Of a stretch of DNA of 64,000 bases, positions 44,943 through 57,582 are shown piece by piece (position 1 is the first letter of the stretch; every line of letters starts with the position of its first letter). The translations under genes were made by a program, and so were the position numbers. Origin of the DNA: Euclidia mi (Eukaryota; Arthropoda; Insecta; Lepidoptera; Erebidae); assembly GCA_944739405.2 (NCBI GenBank), contig OX123196.2, positions 56,644,196 to 56,708,195 on the forward strand, in the 5' to 3' direction. The notes beneath the pieces were generated by a model. That model searched no databases, was not told where the DNA came from, and was given only the letters and a program-made list of their open reading frames with translations.

Positions 44943-45500
44943 GATATAAGTATGAAACTGACATTAGACCGAAACTGTGTGTGTGAACGTTTTTCCTTTT
45001 GCTCTTTCATTGGCATTATTACCCTTAAAATTTTTGGAAGCAGTGTGTTCTTGATTTATTAGATACTCAGCACCAGAAACATTGCCATATTGTTAATGTA
45101 TATGTTACCACGGGCGATAAAAGTCCCTCCTGCTTATCTTGACTATTATCTATTTCCTTATGGAATAAATGCAAAACAACTTCTTACGTTAAATTCAAGT
45201 GAAACGGTTATTTTAACTAGGATTTCCTTGTATAAAATTTAATAAATTAATTCGAAATAAAGCTTTCTAATTTCAAATCTGTTATTTTTTCATTTACAGG
45301 CTCGTATAATAAATTAATTCTAAAAGAGTCAAAAAGTTAATTACGCTCAAAGGAATAAAGTAACTTTAGCACTTAATAACAATCTTATTGTACAAAAAAA
45401 ATTTGATGATTTCGAGATATCTCAAAGTGTCTGTCATAATTATTTACAGTAATGTAAATAGTTACTAATATGCTCCATTATATCTATACTATATAATATA

Positions 45501-45755
45501 GACTTCCTCCGTGGTCCAGTGGATAGCGTCTGCGACTGCTGATCGGAGGTCCCGGGTTCGATTCCCGAGTCTGGCAAAAGTGTTACTGGGTTTTTCCGAA
45601 TTCTCAGTATCAGCACGGAGTCTGGTAATGTACCCGGTAACGGCAATAGGCTTGCCCCCTATTACGTGGGACCTAAAAATTCCTGGCGAAATGTGGGTGT
45701 AATGTAACACCTCTGCCTACCCCTACGGGGATACAGGCGTGAGTCTATATAAAAA
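45501..45755 (+). mobile_element. tRNA-derived SINE, shared with copy A
   Basis: This is a full-length standard-family copy with an intact B box GGTTCGATTCC and the complete tail module ACACCTCTGCCTACCCCTAC. Its paralogue at 7022 has lost part of that module. Confidence 0.88.
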
Positions 45756-46484
45756 GAAATACTAATATCAAATCATTTCCTAGCATGTAACATTATCTTT
45801 GCCTTGCAACGTAAATTTCCTACCTTTTCTTCCAAATATTATTTTTTCTACATTGGCAGCAAATTTTTCGGATTGTCAATTTGCCTTTTTGATACTAGGC
45901 GTGCGATGTGACTTCAATACCCATACGAGTAATGGGAGTTTCGAATATATGTATCCTTCGAGCCGATTGTTTCCAGGCTCATAAAAACCTTGCGATACAA
46001 TAAACACAGGTCTAGGACTATCTTTGCTTTTAATAGGGATGGATACAAAACCTTAATTTATCAATTTATAAACTTTTCTTTTTTGTTTCTTGGGTATATT
46101 AATTGAACGCTTGACTGAAACAAAATAAAACTTTCTTCTACGAAGTGACAGCAACTACCAGCGAAGTCATTGATAAATAGGCCAATACCGCCGCAATACT
46201 CCGGCACCGACTTGCCACACAATTTGCAGAACAATCTAGTCTCTGGAGGGCTTCTATTAAACACCCATTATACCAGATGTTCACAACATCAAAGGGGCAT
46301 TGCTTCTTCATATATTATTCCATTAAATCAATTGTTCGAATATGTACCTACGAATAGTTTTGTATTGAGATTTCGTATTAAGAGGCTTATTGTCGTGGGC
46401 AATAATTGTTTTGATACCGTGAGTTAAATTGGCATTACAAACTCCCAAGTCCGGTTTCTAGGCCAATCATAAACTAACTTGTTA

Positions 46485-46719
46485 AGGCCTTGCCACACGG
46501 CACAATTTTACCACTGATCAAATTTTCAATCGAATTGGCTTTGCCCGTCTACACGACACATTCAAATCACTGATTTTCATTCCGTCCACCCGATTGGTTA
46601 AAATCTGGTGGTACCGCCCACCCGATGAACTTGAGTTGGACGACTGGCGTCTACACGTCACGATTTCATCAAGTGATTTAGTCAAGTTGGACGTAAAATT
46701 GTGCCGTGTGGCAAGGCCT
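46485..46719. mobile_element. MITE with perfect 27-bp TIRs, private to copy B
   Basis: Perfect inverted repeats run 46485-46511 (AGGCCTTGCCACACGGCACA...) and 46693-46719, flanked by TTA (46482-46484 and 46720-46722). Copy A has an uninterrupted site near 8680 (ACTTGATACTGCCCGC). The 235-bp length and TTA duplication fit a PIF/Harbinger-type MITE. Perfect arms imply a recent insertion. Confidence 0.9.
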
Positions 46720-47491
46720 TTACTGCCCGCAGCTTCGCTACCTTTCCTTATTATACATATATACCTATAGATTTGATACTAGTCGAGTGCCAGCGGTTAC
46801 ACTTGCGTTATTTTCTTCTCACTTGTGGGTCTTAGCGTGATTTTAACCTAAATGGCTTTCTCGACAAATAAGATATTCAACTCAATAATAAATATTGATT
46901 CGGACTACTATTTCCTGAGATAAGCTTGTTCAACCAAAGAAACTCTTCAGTTTTATAATAATAAGTACATATAGATACACAGTTTGGTCGGCACAAATAT
47001 GTGCCAAGAGCGATACGAACAGCGCAAAAACGAGTCATGAAACTTGACGAAAGGATCCAGTAATCTTTATTTGTTTACCTTTAACTGTCAAGTGTCAGTG
47101 TTTGCAGATATGGTAAGCTTTTACCATCGCCAATGGTCACAAACAACACGGAAGAGTATTGCGAGGAATCGTGAAAGGATACGTTGCCGGCTTTTGGGAT
47201 GGGCAAAGAAATCTGTAAAAACAAACGTCACTATACGAAAAAGAGTATGAATTATTTATTTTGAACATAAAGTATCTAAAACCGCGTCGTAATAAGAGTT
47301 ACCCACATGTCTGAGTGTTCTCAATAAAGTCTGTCAGACTGTCTAGACACTTGTCCAGCGTGATGCCCTACCCTTGTTAGTCTGAGTACCTATTGCCCTG
47401 TAAATGTACGTATACTTGACATTTTTGGATGAAATGTACGTATCTACTTTTAAAAGAAATGATATTAAAACAGCAAGCAGCAGTAGCGGTT

Positions 47492-47542
47492 TACAAACGT
47501 CACTGACTTAGCTGATGCGTCATGTTGAAACGTCGTCGGAGT
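47492..47542 (+). ncRNA. Hammerhead-ribozyme-like motif, paralogue of 10289
   Basis: The same order AAACGTCAC, GCTGATGCGTCATG, GAAACGTCG occurs here. CC before GAAAC has become TT, which would weaken stem II further. This is probably a fossil. Confidence 0.2.
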
Positions 47543-48150
47543 AAAATAGAAATATGCTTAATAATATTTTGGTATACCTACATACATTTAGTCATCACCA
47601 TCGTCTCACCTACACTTTGGAGCCCGGGACTTGCCTGTCGCAAAACGATTGCTGATGCTGTAGGTATAGCAATATCCATTGGTTAGACTAGTGCCTGAAT
47701 ATTTGGGCAAACGGACTCCTCATTGTTCCCAGTCATCACAGTATAACAGCCGAGATCGACGTCTTTACCTGCACTCTCAGGCACGGAAAAATCAAAATGT
47801 TGTGACCGGTCACCGATCTTAATAAGAACCTGATGGTGGATGCTTAGCCTGACTAATTTACGAATTCTAGCGGTCGCGACTTTTAAACAAGCTCCTCGCA
47901 TATTAGTTAATATGTAAGATTTCTCAAGCGCAAGTTTGTCGGTGAAGCTTGAATACCAATGTGTACAAACTTCAATAATTGCCTTTTGTAGACAGAGGCG
48001 AACTATTAACAAACACGTATGTTAGTTTACATAAAGCAATAATTGTAAACATTACAGCCTCACGACTTACTATTTATTCCTTCACTACTCTAAGGTTTAC
48101 TGATACATGATATGATACATTGCTACAGCATTAAGCCCGATTTGTTTTTT

Positions 48151-48397
48151 TTTATAGGCTCACGCCTGTATCCCGGAGGAGGTAGGCAGTGGTGTAATAT
48201 TACACTGACGTCTCGCCATGAATTTTAGGTCCCACGTCACAGGGGCGAGCCTGTTGCAGTAACCGGGCACATCACCAGACTCCATGCTGCTACTAAAAAT
48301 TTAGAAAAACTCAGTAACACTTTTGCCCGACCCGGGAATCGTACCCGGGACCTCCGATCAGCAGACGCATACGCTATCCACAGGATCACGGAGGCAG
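48151..48397 (-). mobile_element. tRNA-derived SINE, shared with copy A
   Basis: This standard-family copy is on the minus strand, orthologous in position to 10937-11185. Its B box has one change (plus-strand GAATCGTACCC). Confidence 0.85.
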
Positions 48398-51217
48398 CCG
48401 CTTTTATATGTTTTGTGTATAAAAAGTCATGAAAAAAATTAGAATAATACCAAATGATGACATTGCCTAAGGCCTCTGGCAACAGCAGTATGCCTATGAA
48501 CATATCACTAATCCGCTTATCAAACCCAACACGGTTGTCCCAGCAAAGTCCTTTGATAGCACCATGACGAAATCACCACTTTAAAGACAGCTCGCCACAT
48601 TCGCTATGGAAATAGCCTATAGTGCACATAGTAAGGGTATGTCTAGACAGCATGCTTTCGTATCCTTCTAGCTTCTTCAAACATCAATGCGTTTTACGTT
48701 GAGGATTTACAAGTATGACAGGCTTAAAAATCATGCAATAATTTTCTACACGGGTGTAGCTTGGTTATGAAAGTGGTAGAACATTTGACACCGATTTAGA
48801 ATGTTCTAGAGGCACTTGCTATGATCGTTCATGGGATATTGTCTTATTTATGACTTTCACTTATGTGATAAAGGAAAGGCCAGATGATCATGCAAGCCCA
48901 CTGGTCTAAACATGCCCTAAATCCCTCTCAGTATTCTGCGGATGCCCATCTAGTGCTGTCGAGCTGTGTAGAGCTAAATATGCTAATGCAAGCACCTTGG
49001 ATATGCAAATTAATGTTTTTGGTTGGTTGCGGTGGTTATAAATTGTGTGCCTGAAATTTTGGTCTTGTGTTTGAAGATGAGGGTAACGGGTAAAGGTGGA
49101 ATCGCTCAATAAATTGATGAGATTATGTTTTCTCAAGACGATAACCTCACGCACAAAATGAAAAGGTAACTCTCCTGGCTCTTAAACTGTAAACGCGTGT
49201 CTCCATGCTTCCTTTTTCTTTTCTGGTACATTGGGTTAAAGAGTAAAATAAACTAAAATTAAAACTATGTTTTTCAAAACAAATATTTTTTCATATGCGC
49301 AAAACATACAGAATCAAAGTACTTGCAATACGAAGCAAAGGAGCCCAAACTTGATGGGGTTATGTCGTTTCATTGCGGAGTTCCTTAGGCCACTCTCTAG
49401 CTCCATTATCAGATCAGGTTAACGACATCATAATATTGCATTGTCACGCAATATAAACTTGCATGTAAAATTTTAGCTCATAACGGGGAAGTGGTTAAAA
49501 AGCTTACAACATTTCATTTCAGGCACCGGAACAGGTTAAATGTCTGACACTTTCCAATAGTTCGCAAAGATATTAAATTCCATTGCAATAGTTTTCACTG
49601 AGTTCTTTAAATCTGAAAAACTAGATTGGAAAAATGAATACTGCTGCTACCTTATTCTAAATTGTACCCAAGGGAAACATTGGGTGTAACCTGAATTGTA
49701 TGCCCTTATTTGCTGAAGTGCTCCTGTTGAGAGTTGTAAACATTTATTGCAAGACCTACCAGAATTATGTTGCCGGCACGTATAAATGTAAATACAATAT
49801 CACATAACTTTTAATATAGAAATCAAAGTACCATATTCTAATAATTATGTAAATTATATAAAACAGCTGACCCGGCGAACTGCGTACCACCATATTTTTT
49901 TTGCTATAATTTAGTTTCTTATTTTTCCTACTGACGTTCTCCTAGCAATAACGAGCACATAAAAGTTTAAAGTGTAAGTTATGCGCGTACAAACATTTCG
50001 GTGATACATTTTTATTTATATAGATTTTGATTAATCACTACCTTCTGCCGATATTTTGCTAAACGTTTGGATAAGAGCGACCTCAGCATTCGAAACGAAA
50101 ATAATCATATGTATGACTAGGTGCTAGATAAATATACTGCTTACTTAATTCTTACCATAAAAATCAAGCAGTATGAACCATTAGCAATATCTTCATACAA
50201 ACGCTAAGGTTTAGATAGCCTTACTCAAAAAATATTTATCACGTTCAATATTTTTGACTATTTTTAATTCAAACTTATGCCATTTTCTAATCATTCTAAA
50301 ATATTGGTTCAATATTTAATCATACGCACATTCTCAGACGGGACAGTTGTTAGAACCTTCAATTATTAACAAAACTCCAATTTTTAAATCCTAATAACTC
50401 TTTATTGCCTTCTGTCAATCAGGTAACACTAGCATACAATGACAATCCTTATCCTCGATTGAGATCCAGAAGCACTAATGTAAGTGAATATCTTACAACA
50501 CACTCATTCGACGAAATCCAGACACGTTTTATACACTCAGTGTAAATCTCCAACAGAACTTCTCGAGAAAATCTTTTCTCGTCTTGGGAATCTCTAGACA
50601 GAGAGACAATTGTACTTATATCGTTTACAACAATGTATATTCACCATTATCCCAGTCTGAGACGACGCAACAAGCTTTAATTATTATTAACATCTAACAT
50701 AATATTGCGTGTACCGCTCTCAGTTAAGGGGATGTTCTGCTAGCGCGACAAAGCGCAATTTTGTGGGCGTGTGACAAATGCGGTCGAGGTGTTGAGTGCA
50801 GTGAATAAAACTGTGTGCGGTTTTTGTTCGCGCTGTTAATGTTATTATGTGATAATATATATTCAGCGTACATTGATATTAAACTTTTATGGATTTAACA
50901 ATATCTGGTGTGACCGCTATGTGAATACTGAAAAGTTATATTAAGTTCACAATCTGAACTGTTTGTTTTCACTTTAACTCAAAAGTTAAATAATCAATTC
51001 AATGGAAGTACCACTCTCTTGCAGAAGATTAACGTGTTAATACTGTTGCGTTTGTTTGGTAAGTGATGGCATCGGTCGCCAAAGCCCTTCTCATCTTCCT
51101 TCCTTTTTCCTTCCCCAGATCTTCCCTTCTAATCCCTTCCTCCAGAAGAAAGTGGTTTATTCCCATCGGCTACCTCCAAATTCGCCACACTGGTGGCGGT
51201 TGATGCATACTGATTTT

Positions 51218-52763
51218 AATAATAATAATAATTCATTTATTCGCAAGAAAATGGTACACAGGTGTTTATAAATGGTTGGTTACAGCATATTCTGCCCCTT
51301 GGGGCGTGTGAATTGAGTGCAGTAAACAGTAAAATAAAGAACAAAAAATATTAGAAACACAACAATGAGTGGCACATGAAACAAAATAACATTTTACTAA
51401 TATGCATCGGTGATAATATTAGTTGCCTAGGGCCTAATTTTCTAGATATTCCTTGACACTATAATAGGTTTTATTTAATAGTACATTAAAAAGATGTTGT
51501 TTAAATTGGGATATAGGTAACATTTTGATACTTAGTGGAATATGGTAATATATTTTATATATAATTGCCATACAGTATGCATTTCTTCTAAATAATTCCA
51601 ATTTAATAGACGGCAGTTTTAGGTTGAATTTGTGTCTAGATGTATCATCAAATTTTACAAAATATTCAGGATGATGTTTTACTAGTAAACCCGTTTCTAA
51701 TATGTATAAGCATGGAACAGGTAAAATCTTGTGTTTTTTAAAAAGAGGTTTAAAGCTTGTCAGTGTATCGACTCCACATACTGCTCGAATACACTTCTTT
51801 TGGGTTATAAGAACTCTGTCAACTTCAACCGAGTTACCCCATACGACAATGCCGTATCTGAGCAGGGAGAATACGTAAGCATGGTATGCAGATAGTGCAG
51901 CATTAATGTTTACTGTCAGTCTGATTTTTTTTTAAACGTATATAAATCGATCTATTTTATTGACTAGTTTTTCTAAATGAGGTTTCCAATTACAATATTT
52001 ATCGACCGTGATATCTAAAAATACGCAATTATCAACAAAGTTTATGTGCGTGTCATTATGATTTGAGTCAAGAGTGGTATAGTTTGTTGCATATGTTTGG
52101 AACTGAATAATATTTGTCTTGGTCATGTTTATCTTAAGGTTGTTTTGATTAAGCCAGCTTATGGCATTATTGAGTGTCGCTTTTATATTTCTTTCTAGAT
52201 CAAGTTTATGTGTATCTTTCATTATTATTGTTGTATCATCAGAAAATAGTATAGTTTCCTGGTTGATTGCATCCGGGAAATCGTCAATGTATAACAGAAA
52301 CAAAAGAGAGGCTAAAATACTCCCTTGGGGCGTACCATAATTGTTTATTATGTACATCGATCTGCATTGCCTTTGTTTATTTTTATAAGTTTTGTTTAAT
52401 TCGACATATTGTATTCGATTTTCTAGATAACTCTCAATCCAGTTATAAACATTTCCACGTACCCCATAATTTGAGAGCTTTGAGAGCAGTTTTTGGTGAC
52501 AGACGAAGTCAAAAGCTTTTGTCATGTCTAGAAACAGACATGCGACCGTAAATTTATTATTTAAGGCTTCTGCAATATGCTTTATTAAAGTAAAACATGC
52601 CAATGCAGTGGAGCTTTGTTTCCGAAAACCGAACTGTTATTTTTATAAGATATTACAAGAAGTTAGAAAGGTCTCTATTTTGATGTACATAACTTTCTCG
52701 AATATTTTTGATAGTATGGGTATGAGTGTAATTGGTCTGTAATTATTGATGTCAGTTAACAGT
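51218..52763 (-). mobile_element. CR1-like LINE, 5' truncated, ATT-repeat tail
   Basis: The insertion is private to copy B; copy A reads through near 14480-14560. The minus-strand element begins in the reverse transcriptase (~52763) and runs to the end of ORF2 (51434). Its 3' UTR includes GGGGCAGAATATGC, and it ends in ATT repeats (plus-strand AATAATAATAATAATT at 51219-51234). Confidence 0.82.
51434..52763 (-). pseudogene. CR1-like LINE reverse transcriptase
   Basis: On the minus strand the protein starts NNYRPITLIPILSKIFEKV. A TAA follows just before QFGFRKQSSTALA. Motif A is LFLDMTKAFD, then GTPQGSILASLLFLLYIDD, and the catalytic box reads FSDD (usually YADD/FADD). The main open stretch ends with a stop at 51932-51934, near a run of nine A. 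Beyond this the sequence again reads as a normal C-terminus: AYVFSLLRYGIVVWGN, FKQHLFNVLLNKTYYSVKEY and a TAG at 51434-51436. The stops and the truncated 5' part (no endonuclease) make it dead. Confidence 0.85.
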
Positions 52764-53160
52764 AGCGTCTGCCACCCCGGTGGTCGATGGCACGTATTTA
52801 TGTGTTATAGTTTTATCGGTTTATTCCCCTCTGCCCCCTTGAGTTTGCCATCGGGTTGGTGGTTGGCACAGATTGATTTAAAATATTTGTTATGAGTTTT
52901 TCAACCATGCAGTTAATAACTTTTTAAGTAATTTCTTGTTTTTTTATACTACTGCTGGTAAAACATAACATAACATTTATAATGTTTTGTTTTACCAACT
53001 GTAAAAATAAGCAAGTATATAAAAGATAATTTTAATTGCTAATCATTCAATCTCGCTCTCTACTTATCGTGATGATGTCTTAAAGGGGATTTAAAACGTC
53101 ATCACGGTAAGCAAAGTGAAGTAAGGATGTGTATGAGTATCGACCACCTCATTATGAAGG
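52764..53160. other. Copy-B-specific filler next to the LINE
   Basis: The sequence between the LINE 5' end and the resumption of similarity to copy A (near 53165) includes CACCCCGGTGGTCGATGGCA. This loosely resembles sequence on the other side of the LINE (51160-51200). There is also a short inverted repeat CGTGATGA...TCATCACG at 53069-53108. Nothing coding was seen. Confidence 0.4.
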
Positions 53161-53356
53161 GAGCAGATGGAGTAAATTTTTTGCCGCTGTTCTGATAGAT
53201 CATCGCAAAGCCAAAAACTATTAAAACTAGAAAAATTAGAATAAGACAGTGGATTCCTTATCTAACGTAGGCACCCACTATTTCGTAATATTCTAGCCCA
53301 ATAGGAGTTGAAAGACTGATTTTAAGCTAACTCAATAAAAATCTGGAAATTGCTAG

Positions 53357-53708
53357 TCCCTGTACCATGTATGTTCCGTTTTCTCGATATAACGGCTGAA
53401 CCGATTTTGTTGAAATTTAATATAGACATATATTGAATCATGGAGACGAACATAGGCTACCATTAGTTACAAAAATTAAACTGGGAGGGATTGTAGGGAG
53501 GGTAGAAGTTTGTAGGGCACAAATATCTAACTGTTGGAAGTAAGAAGGCATGCGCTGTAATAATTGAGTGCTCATGTGCTATCTGTCATGTGTGTATATC
53601 TGTTAGTACTGTCGCATCATACATATTGTCAAAATAAAGTATATATTAGAGTAGCCGTACAAAAAGGAGATTTGTGTAACCCCGAACATTACGCGCGCGA
53701 AAAGCTAG
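53357..53708 (+). mobile_element. Helitron (non-autonomous), private to copy B
   Basis: The element starts TCCCTGTACCATG and ends GCGCGCGAAAAGCTAG followed by T, with the GC-rich stretch before CTAG expected of a Helitron 3' end. Copy A shows the empty site at about 14753 (AAATGCTATTTATAAAAACG). Helitrons make no target duplication, which fits. The interior is related to 43140-43440. Confidence 0.82.
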
Positions 53709-55580
53709 TAATTTATAAAAAAGAGATATTTGTCCATTTTTAGTATTTAGGATAAACTTAATATTATAGGTTATATTCCGATAGAACCTAACCGGTAACA
53801 AATCAGCTTACTTGATATGCGATCCACTACCCTCGAGCTATTGGCAGCTAGCATCTTATTTATCCACTTGAACGGTTACTGAGAAGCGACTCCTTATTTA
53901 TGATAAAATAAATCTCTCCCAATAGAAAAAGATGCTTAAATCAGCAATAAATATTTTATTTACAAATTAATTCGACTAATAAATTCGCCAATAAAGACTA
54001 TAACCAATACTACTTAAAATTCTAATTTATGAAGCAATAACGCTGGCGCCAGCTTACAAATCACCGGAATTCTTTTTCGCAGTCGCATTAAAATAATTTA
54101 TTTGATCATACTAACGATGTTCACTCCTTAATACTTGTGACTAGGCCTTTGTGATCACGACATTACGTACCCCACATTAAATAAACGTTTGCATTAATTT
54201 TGTAATACCGAAAACCGATGGCAGACTAACAATTAAAGGGAACTGCTTCAAGATTCTAAAGGGAATATTTGCGTGAAGCGGTTGATAACGATATGGATAC
54301 CAGTATTCGCCTGTTTTGAAACGATTAACGTTTAACGGTTGGTTTGAATAACGAGTTCGTTGAAATAATAGGTGTTAGACTGAGAATTATCTGGAAATTG
54401 TTGACTTATTTTACGATAATTCGCATGACCTTTTTTACTGGACCGCATATTTCTAAACAGTCTTACTATATACTTTGGACTTCATCGTTTAGGACAATTG
54501 AAATATGATTCTGTGAAATAATCCTACAAAAGAAACTGTATTCTACAATTATCAAAGATTTAAACTATAGTGGTTTGGTTATCTTTTATTTCACCGTTTC
54601 GTTTTCTATACTAAGACGTGACGCTGTAATGCTTTTGTATCGAGGTCAACCTTGCCAGCGATAAGAGTACAAACAGTGCTAGAGATGGGATATACAAAAT
54701 TCATTGCGTACTCTCTGATATTCTACCTTTTGATAATATGTATTTTATTGTCGCTTTGTTCATTTTACAAAGTAACATAAAACTAGACACGAGTAAATGT
54801 ATTGTGCTAGGTGCTGATTCTGTCTCTCAAACTATCGATCTCTCGATGTCTTTCGATCTCTCAAGCTTTTATTTTGGTTGGCAGTGTTAAGTTGTAGAAT
54901 GTTACTTTAGTCACCATTTACAATAAGTGTGCATACGTGTGCACGCTGACGCTGTATACAGTTAATTCTTATGAAAATTATTTTAACACCGGATACATTT
55001 GATACTAAAGTATAAGAGCAAGAGTATCATCCGCCTATCCGGATTTTACTCCAAAGACAAACCATAATACGTGTTTTAGGAATTATAAATCCAACAAAAC
55101 TTCGCATAAACATTAGAAAACGCTACATGTTATTCGACCCAAATCTGTGGTATCGTTGTTCACTAAAATTACATTTTCGCTCGAGAACCGCCATCTGACG
55201 GTGGTCAAAATATTGTAATACCAGCTTTCTATGCAAATGTTCAGCTGTAGCCATTAGTATGCGTTGCTTAGGATATTTGCATTGAATCTGTGCTAGGGTG
55301 TTTGCTCACCCCGTTGGTATAGCTAGTGGTGATTATGAAGGTTCTAGAAGGGTCAAGTTATAGGAATGATGGTAATGAAATAATCGGTTTCTATTTAAAT
55401 TTCTGCTGAGGCTACTCCTCCATTTCTTGTCCCTTCCTTTCTAAGTGGGTATATTCGATAAAAAAAAAAGAAAATCCAATATTTTTGCACTGAAATCTTA
55501 ACCGTTTACTTGATTTAACCGCTATCATGTGTTTGGCGTGCAGCGATTGTCAGTTTATATATAAAAACATAAACCACAAG

Positions 55581-56093
55581 TGGTATGGCGTGGTGCCGAA
55601 ACCGATTAGGTAGGGTTCTAGGCGACTTGGAAAAGGATTAATGGACTGTATTAGGGCGAGTTCTGGGTCGCCTAGAAAGGATTAAGGGATGAGGAGATGG
55701 ATACGGGAGGAGGTGGTTGAGTGGGTATAGGATATTTCCAGGATGGAAGGCACTTACCTTATAGCCTTCTTCGTTTCTTTTCCTCCTGGTGTTTTCGTGA
55801 TGTAATTGCTTGTTTTCACTTCACTCACGAGCGGGTTTTCCTTGGTGGAAGCGGTAAATCACATACAGCGGTGCGGCGCGGAGCGGTATCGAGACGGCGT
55901 TCTTAGCGAGCGGAATGTTCGAGACTGTCACTCGCATCGACGTTTCGCGGCGACGAATCAGGCGCAAGGCAGTGCCTCTTCCAGGGAGAGGGAAAGAGAG
56001 GGACGGAAATATGATATCGCTCGCACTAGACAAGCGTGGAACGATTCATGTTGATGCGATTAGTTATATATAGGAAGGTAGATGGCGCTACCA
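55581..56093 (-). repeat. BEL 3' LTR
   Basis: On the plus strand it starts TGGTATGGCGTGG and ends GATGGCGCTACCA. Bases 55699-56090 look identical to 60061-60453, but 55581-55698 match 59946-60060 only at about 70-75% by eye with several indels. Confidence 0.9.
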
Positions 56094-56307
56094 TATCCCC
56101 CCGGCCCTAAAGGGTTGCCTTTAAAAAGAATAGAATTGAACTTAGCTATGTTGGGTGTACTACCGCATAACCCATCAATAGGCTAAGACAGCGATATGAC
56201 AATAAATTAATCTAAATTAACTTTAGCGAAAGCTACAAACGCAATAATAGCGAAAACTACTAACTAAATACTTAAACTAAGAGGTAAGTCCAACTTCAGG
56301 CTAGATC

Positions 56308-57420
56308 TCACTGAGTTGGACGCGGACGCGAGTTGATCAGTGCCTCGACTTGTGCAAGGACAGTTAAAGGCTCTTCGTAAGAGAGGATCTGCTGACCTAT
56401 AACTTTGAAGAGATGCGTTTTAATTACTTTGACCATGCTTGCCCAACATCCACCGAAATGTGGTGATGCTGGGGGAATAAACTTCCAGTCAATATGATCT
56501 ATGGAAAGTTCTTCCTGAAGACGAGTACGATAACCCGCGACGTGATTGAAACAAGTAGCGGGAACAAGTTCAATCAATTTACTAACGCGGTTGGCGACAA
56601 AAGTCTGCCAGCGGAGAGGAGAAGAATAAATCCAAGCGAGCACTACCTTGGAGTCGGAAAATGCGTATATTTATTAATAGGGTAGTGGGGCAAAACTGTG
56701 TCTTGAACCTTGTGGAGCAACTGAGACAGCAGAATGGCCGCGCACAACTCCAGTCTCGCAACCGAAATGGTTTAACAGGCGAGACCTTAGACTTGGCACA
56801 AACTAACTACACCGAGTAGTTAGAACCAATGCGGACTTGCAGATATACGACTCCGCCGTAAGCACGCTCGCTGGCGTCAGCGAAACCTATTAAGTTAACG
56901 GTACATCCATCTACCAACCCAAGATGAGGCGGAATAGTAATTTGATTGAGCGCGGTAAGCTCAATACAAAACTGGCCCCAAGCGGCGACAATATGGTCAG
57001 GGCGTGTTTCATCCCACTCACACTTTGATAGCCAAAGTTCCTTGATCAAGAGCTTGGCGTACAAAATTGTGGGAGCCACAAACCCATTATGTCCCATAGT
57101 CGAGCCACTGCGGACAGCATAGTGCGTTTGGTGCACTTATCATCTGGTGGTGAGACGTCAAACCGAAAACTATCGCAGGATTTGTCCCAGCGTAAACCGA
57201 GAACCTTATGCGGTACAGACTTCTCAAACTCAATGTCTGGAGAAGCTTTATGAGAATCTGGTATGCGTGCGAGAACCTCCTAAGAGTTGCTTGTCCATTT
57301 GACAAGATCAAACTGGCCTCGCTTGAAAAGCTGAATAAGCTTTTCACAAAGCGAAATTGCTAGCGGAGCGGGTATGACATTACAGGCAATGTCATCTATA
57401 TACAAAGCGGATGTGTTGTA
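56308..57420 (-). pseudogene. BEL pol remnant: end of RT, RNase H piece, integrase piece
   Basis: On the minus strand a reverse-transcriptase end remains, with the catalytic box LYIDDIACNV (57390-57420), then KLIQLFKRGQFDLVKW and an in-frame stop. Further down are GLRWDKSCDSFRF, ILYAKLLIKELW and IGFADASERAYGG, the RNase H start (56807-57136). A segment LAWIYSSPLRWQTFVANRVS from the RNase H end is followed closely by integrase text WKFIPPASPHFGGCW and ALINSRP (56308-56643). The RT palm upstream of YIDD, and the region between RNase H and the integrase C-terminal part, are deleted. Several stops and frame changes are present, so the polyprotein is dead. Confidence 0.85.
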
Positions 57421-57581
57421 TAGTATAGTGTAGCGTAGCGTAGCTTAGCATAGCATAGCGTAGTATAGCATAGCATAGCATAGCGTAGCATAGCGTAGCA
57501 TAGCATGGCATAGCATAGCATAGCATAGCATAGCATGGCATAGCATAGCATAGCATAGCGTAGCATAGCTAAGCATAGCTA
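57417..57581. repeat. (TAGCA/TAGCG)n microsatellite inside BEL pol
   Basis: About 165 bp of 5-bp units (TAGCA, with TAGCG and TGGCA variants) sit exactly where the first part of the reverse transcriptase should be. They start right after the gag-protease stop and end at the codons before YIDD. Confidence 0.95.
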
Positions 57582-57582
57582 A

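Noticed and set aside
55721..56054. Small proteins duplicated at 60083-60416
   Set aside because: The duplication is explained by the two LTRs of the BEL element, and overlapping frames on both strands argue against coding.
57417..57581. Telomeric repeat
   Set aside because: The units are TAGCA/TAGCG, not the insect telomeric TTAGG, and they lie inside a BEL element.
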